A stretch of DNA of 36,289 nt from an uncultured Aquimarina sp. (lineage in GTDB: Bacteria > Bacteroidota > Bacteroidia > Flavobacteriales > Flavobacteriaceae): positions 192,060 to 228,348 of the forward strand of contig CANMMM010000006.1 of assembly GCA_947498935.1 (NCBI GenBank). The letters are read 5' to 3'. The notes beneath the pieces were generated by a model. It was not told the origin of the DNA, did not search any database, and worked only from the letters and a program-made list of their open reading frames with translations. Both the position numbers and the translations under genes were made by a program. This document shows positions 35,055 through 36,289 of the stretch, piece after piece (position 1 is the first letter of the stretch; the number at the start of each line of letters is the position of its first letter).

Positions 35055-35486
35055 ATGAAAAATATTGGATTTAGTGCAAAAGATTTTTTAGTCGTTTTAT
35101 GCTTTACGTTATTATGGTTTACTACATTTTCAGGAAGGTCTGAAATAATTTGTTTAGGTGATCCTATGGGATTTGGCTATGGTAACTTTGTAATATGGAA
35201 TATGGATAACCCCGTGACCTCATTAAGTAAACTTGTGGATATAACTAAGTTTTGTCTAGATTTTTCAGTATCGTATTTAGTAACACTTGTTTTATTTTTA
35301 ATAATTCTTAGAATTGCCAAAATTAAAAACCACATCTTTAAGAAAAAGAAATGGTTGACACTTCTATTTATTTGCACTACAATTATTAGCATTGTTTTCT
35401 CTATAGAATTTATGTTTGATGTATTTTTTGATAATATCGAATGTAAAAGCGTGTCGGGAACTTATCATTTTGAATTAGATGTATAA
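35055..35486 (+). CDS. small membrane protein, about three helices
   Basis: 143 residues with hydrophobic segments near 10-26, 72-90 and 99-118, and a loop rich in Lys (IKNHIFKKKKW) between the last two. There is a C-terminal tail of about 25 residues. I recognise no family. The last 8 bp overlap the start of the next gene, so the two are translated together. It looks strongly AT-rich compared with the core genes of this window, as do its neighbours. Confidence 0.72.
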   Translation: MKNIGFSAKDFLVVLCFTLLWFTTFSGRSEIICLGDPMGFGYGNFVIWNMDNPVTSLSKLVDITKFCLDFSVSYLVTLVLFLIILRIAKIKNHIFKKKKWLTLLFICTTIISIVFSIEFMFDVFFDNIECKSVSGTYHFELDV

Positions 35487-36054
35487 AATCATATTCTTTA
35501 CTTTTCTATTACTCATCAGTGTTATTGACATACAATCACAAATAAAAGCTCCTGTTTTAAGAGAAATTTCATTTAATATCTCAATTAAAAACATCAATGG
35601 TAAACCTTACTATGCTAAAGAAAAAGAGCAATATGTTTTTGATGATGTTTATGAAATTCTTATCAAGGAAAAAGAACCTGATTACACCAATGCAAATCAT
35701 TTAATAGGCATAACGTCAGATTTTAAAGAGCATGGCCGGTTTATAAAAGGCTACAAAAATGGATTATGGAGAACCACTTACAAAAACAAACTTGTAAAAA
35801 CTGAAAATTGGAATAATGGTTTGATTTTTGGCAAATATGAGGTCTACAATACTGTAGGAACATTGATATATCGAACGAATTTTGGAAAAAAAGGAAATGG
35901 TAATTATAAAGATTTTTATTATAAAGAAAGTATCCTCAGACAGGAAGGGGATTACCTAAATGGTAAAAAAGAAGGTGAGTGGTGTGATTATGACCAACAA
36001 GGAAGCTTACTAAAAACCACTTACTATAAAAAAGGAATACCTTTTAAAAAATAA
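35479..36054 (+). CDS. secreted MORN/YwqK-type repeat protein
   Basis: 191 residues with a signal peptide (MYKIIFFTFLLLISVIDIQSQ). The C-terminal two thirds hold MORN_2-like repeats: GRFIKGYKNGLWRTTY, then NWNNGLIFGKYEVYN, then EGDYLNGKKEGEWCDYD, with the typical GxxxxGxW spacing. Such proteins are often labelled YwqK-family antitoxin, and in Bacteroidota they are common as immunity-like partners of secreted toxins. The gene overlaps the upstream membrane-protein gene by 8 bp. Function is not proven; a role as immunity protein for the adjacent island is inference. Confidence 0.82.
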   Translation: MYKIIFFTFLLLISVIDIQSQIKAPVLREISFNISIKNINGKPYYAKEKEQYVFDDVYEILIKEKEPDYTNANHLIGITSDFKEHGRFIKGYKNGLWRTTYKNKLVKTENWNNGLIFGKYEVYNTVGTLIYRTNFGKKGNGNYKDFYYKESILRQEGDYLNGKKEGEWCDYDQQGSLLKTTYYKKGIPFKK

Positions 36055-36091
36055 AGAGCTTCCAACTGATTTTATGTAGGTGAGATTATTC

Positions 36092-36289
36092 CTACTTTGT
36101 CATCTTAGTATTTTTGTTTTTTCGATTCCTTAAGAGCTGACTCATATACCTTTGATGTTGTTCCAGAATTAGATTAATAGCCAATTGTGGTTCTTCTATT
36201 TTTGTTTTTATACACAGACTAACAATTTTCTTGATGGTAGCAGCAGTGTATTTCTCTTTACTGTTTTTTAATTTAACTTTGGTAATCAG
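36092..36289 (-). CDS. C-terminal end of an unrecognised protein, 5' part outside window
   Basis: The minus-strand frame is open from the window edge to a TAG at 36092-36094, giving 65 residues. It is very basic (KVKLKNSKEKYTAATIKKIV at the start, NRKNKNTKMTK at the end) and helical in appearance. No family is recognised. It converges with the YwqK-like gene. A basic helical tail of this kind is seen in DNA-binding or mobilisation proteins, but I cannot assign it. Confidence 0.5.
   Translation of the reverse strand: MITKVKLKNSKEKYTAATIKKIVSLCIKTKIEEPQLAINLILEQHQRYMSQLLRNRKNKNTKMTK

Noticed and set aside
34481..36054. A complete type VI secretion locus
   Set aside because: Only a 32-residue TssD start is present; no sheath, baseplate, VgrG or ClpV genes are seen in the window.
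1..36289. CRISPR arrays, tRNA or rRNA genes, riboswitches, dif site
   Set aside because: I looked for regularly spaced direct repeats, T-arm-like sequences and known aptamer cores and saw none; a dedicated search could still find a weak one.

Overview
This 36.3 kb stretch reads as chromosomal DNA of a marine-type Flavobacteriaceae bacterium (phylum Bacteroidota). The evidence is the AT-rich sequence, intergenic TAnnTTTG promoter elements, lack of strong Shine-Dalgarno sites, lipoproteins with acidic residues after the lipid cysteine (CSSDDD, CVEDDE), several PorT-like outer-membrane barrels, and the flavobacterial forms of Lpd, XerD and ThrA. I cannot name the genus from sequence alone.

Layout. 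1-4.4 kb: a truncated secreted protein, a hybrid histidine kinase that has lost its phospho-accepting histidine, an M23/LysM peptidase and an OmpA-type lipoprotein. 4.8-10 kb: a 63-residue conserved-looking protein, an RlmI-like methyltransferase, a DEAH helicase, an alpha/beta hydrolase and two tandem MsrB genes (one a lipoprotein, one cytoplasmic). 10.3-18.9 kb: a small lipoprotein, Lpd, a decayed IS200/IS605 transposase, AroQ, two barrel proteins, XerD, a duplicated-domain lipoprotein and the bifunctional NAD(P)HX repair enzyme. 19.0-24.4 kb: the threonine operon thrA-thrB-rid-thrC, preceded by a previously hidden 34-codon ORF with four consecutive Thr codons, which looks like an attenuation leader peptide. 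24.5-30.3 kb: a catalytically altered M28 peptidase homologue, a third barrel protein and a tightly coupled polyphosphate operon sixA-ppk1-ppx. 30.6-33.9 kb: an OmpA-anchored DUF11 surface protein and an EamA transporter. 34.1-36.3 kb: a small accessory island with a truncated TssD/Hcp (type VI secretion tube) start followed by three small envelope proteins, one with MORN/YwqK repeats, and the end of a further gene.

Two dispersed intergenic repeat families run through the window. Family A (88-91 bp, five copies) has conserved ends and a central hairpin whose sequence changes while its pairing is kept. Family M (about 163 bp when complete, six recognisable copies) has 20-21 bp terminal inverted repeats and resembles a MITE.

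The most interesting items are the thr leader peptide with a candidate attenuator, the TssD-headed island, the two repeat families and the IS200 fossil that abuts one family A copy, and three proteins that keep their fold but lack key catalytic residues (histidine kinase, M28 peptidase, Rid protein). All functional statements are from reading the sequence and knowledge of families; no database search was run.
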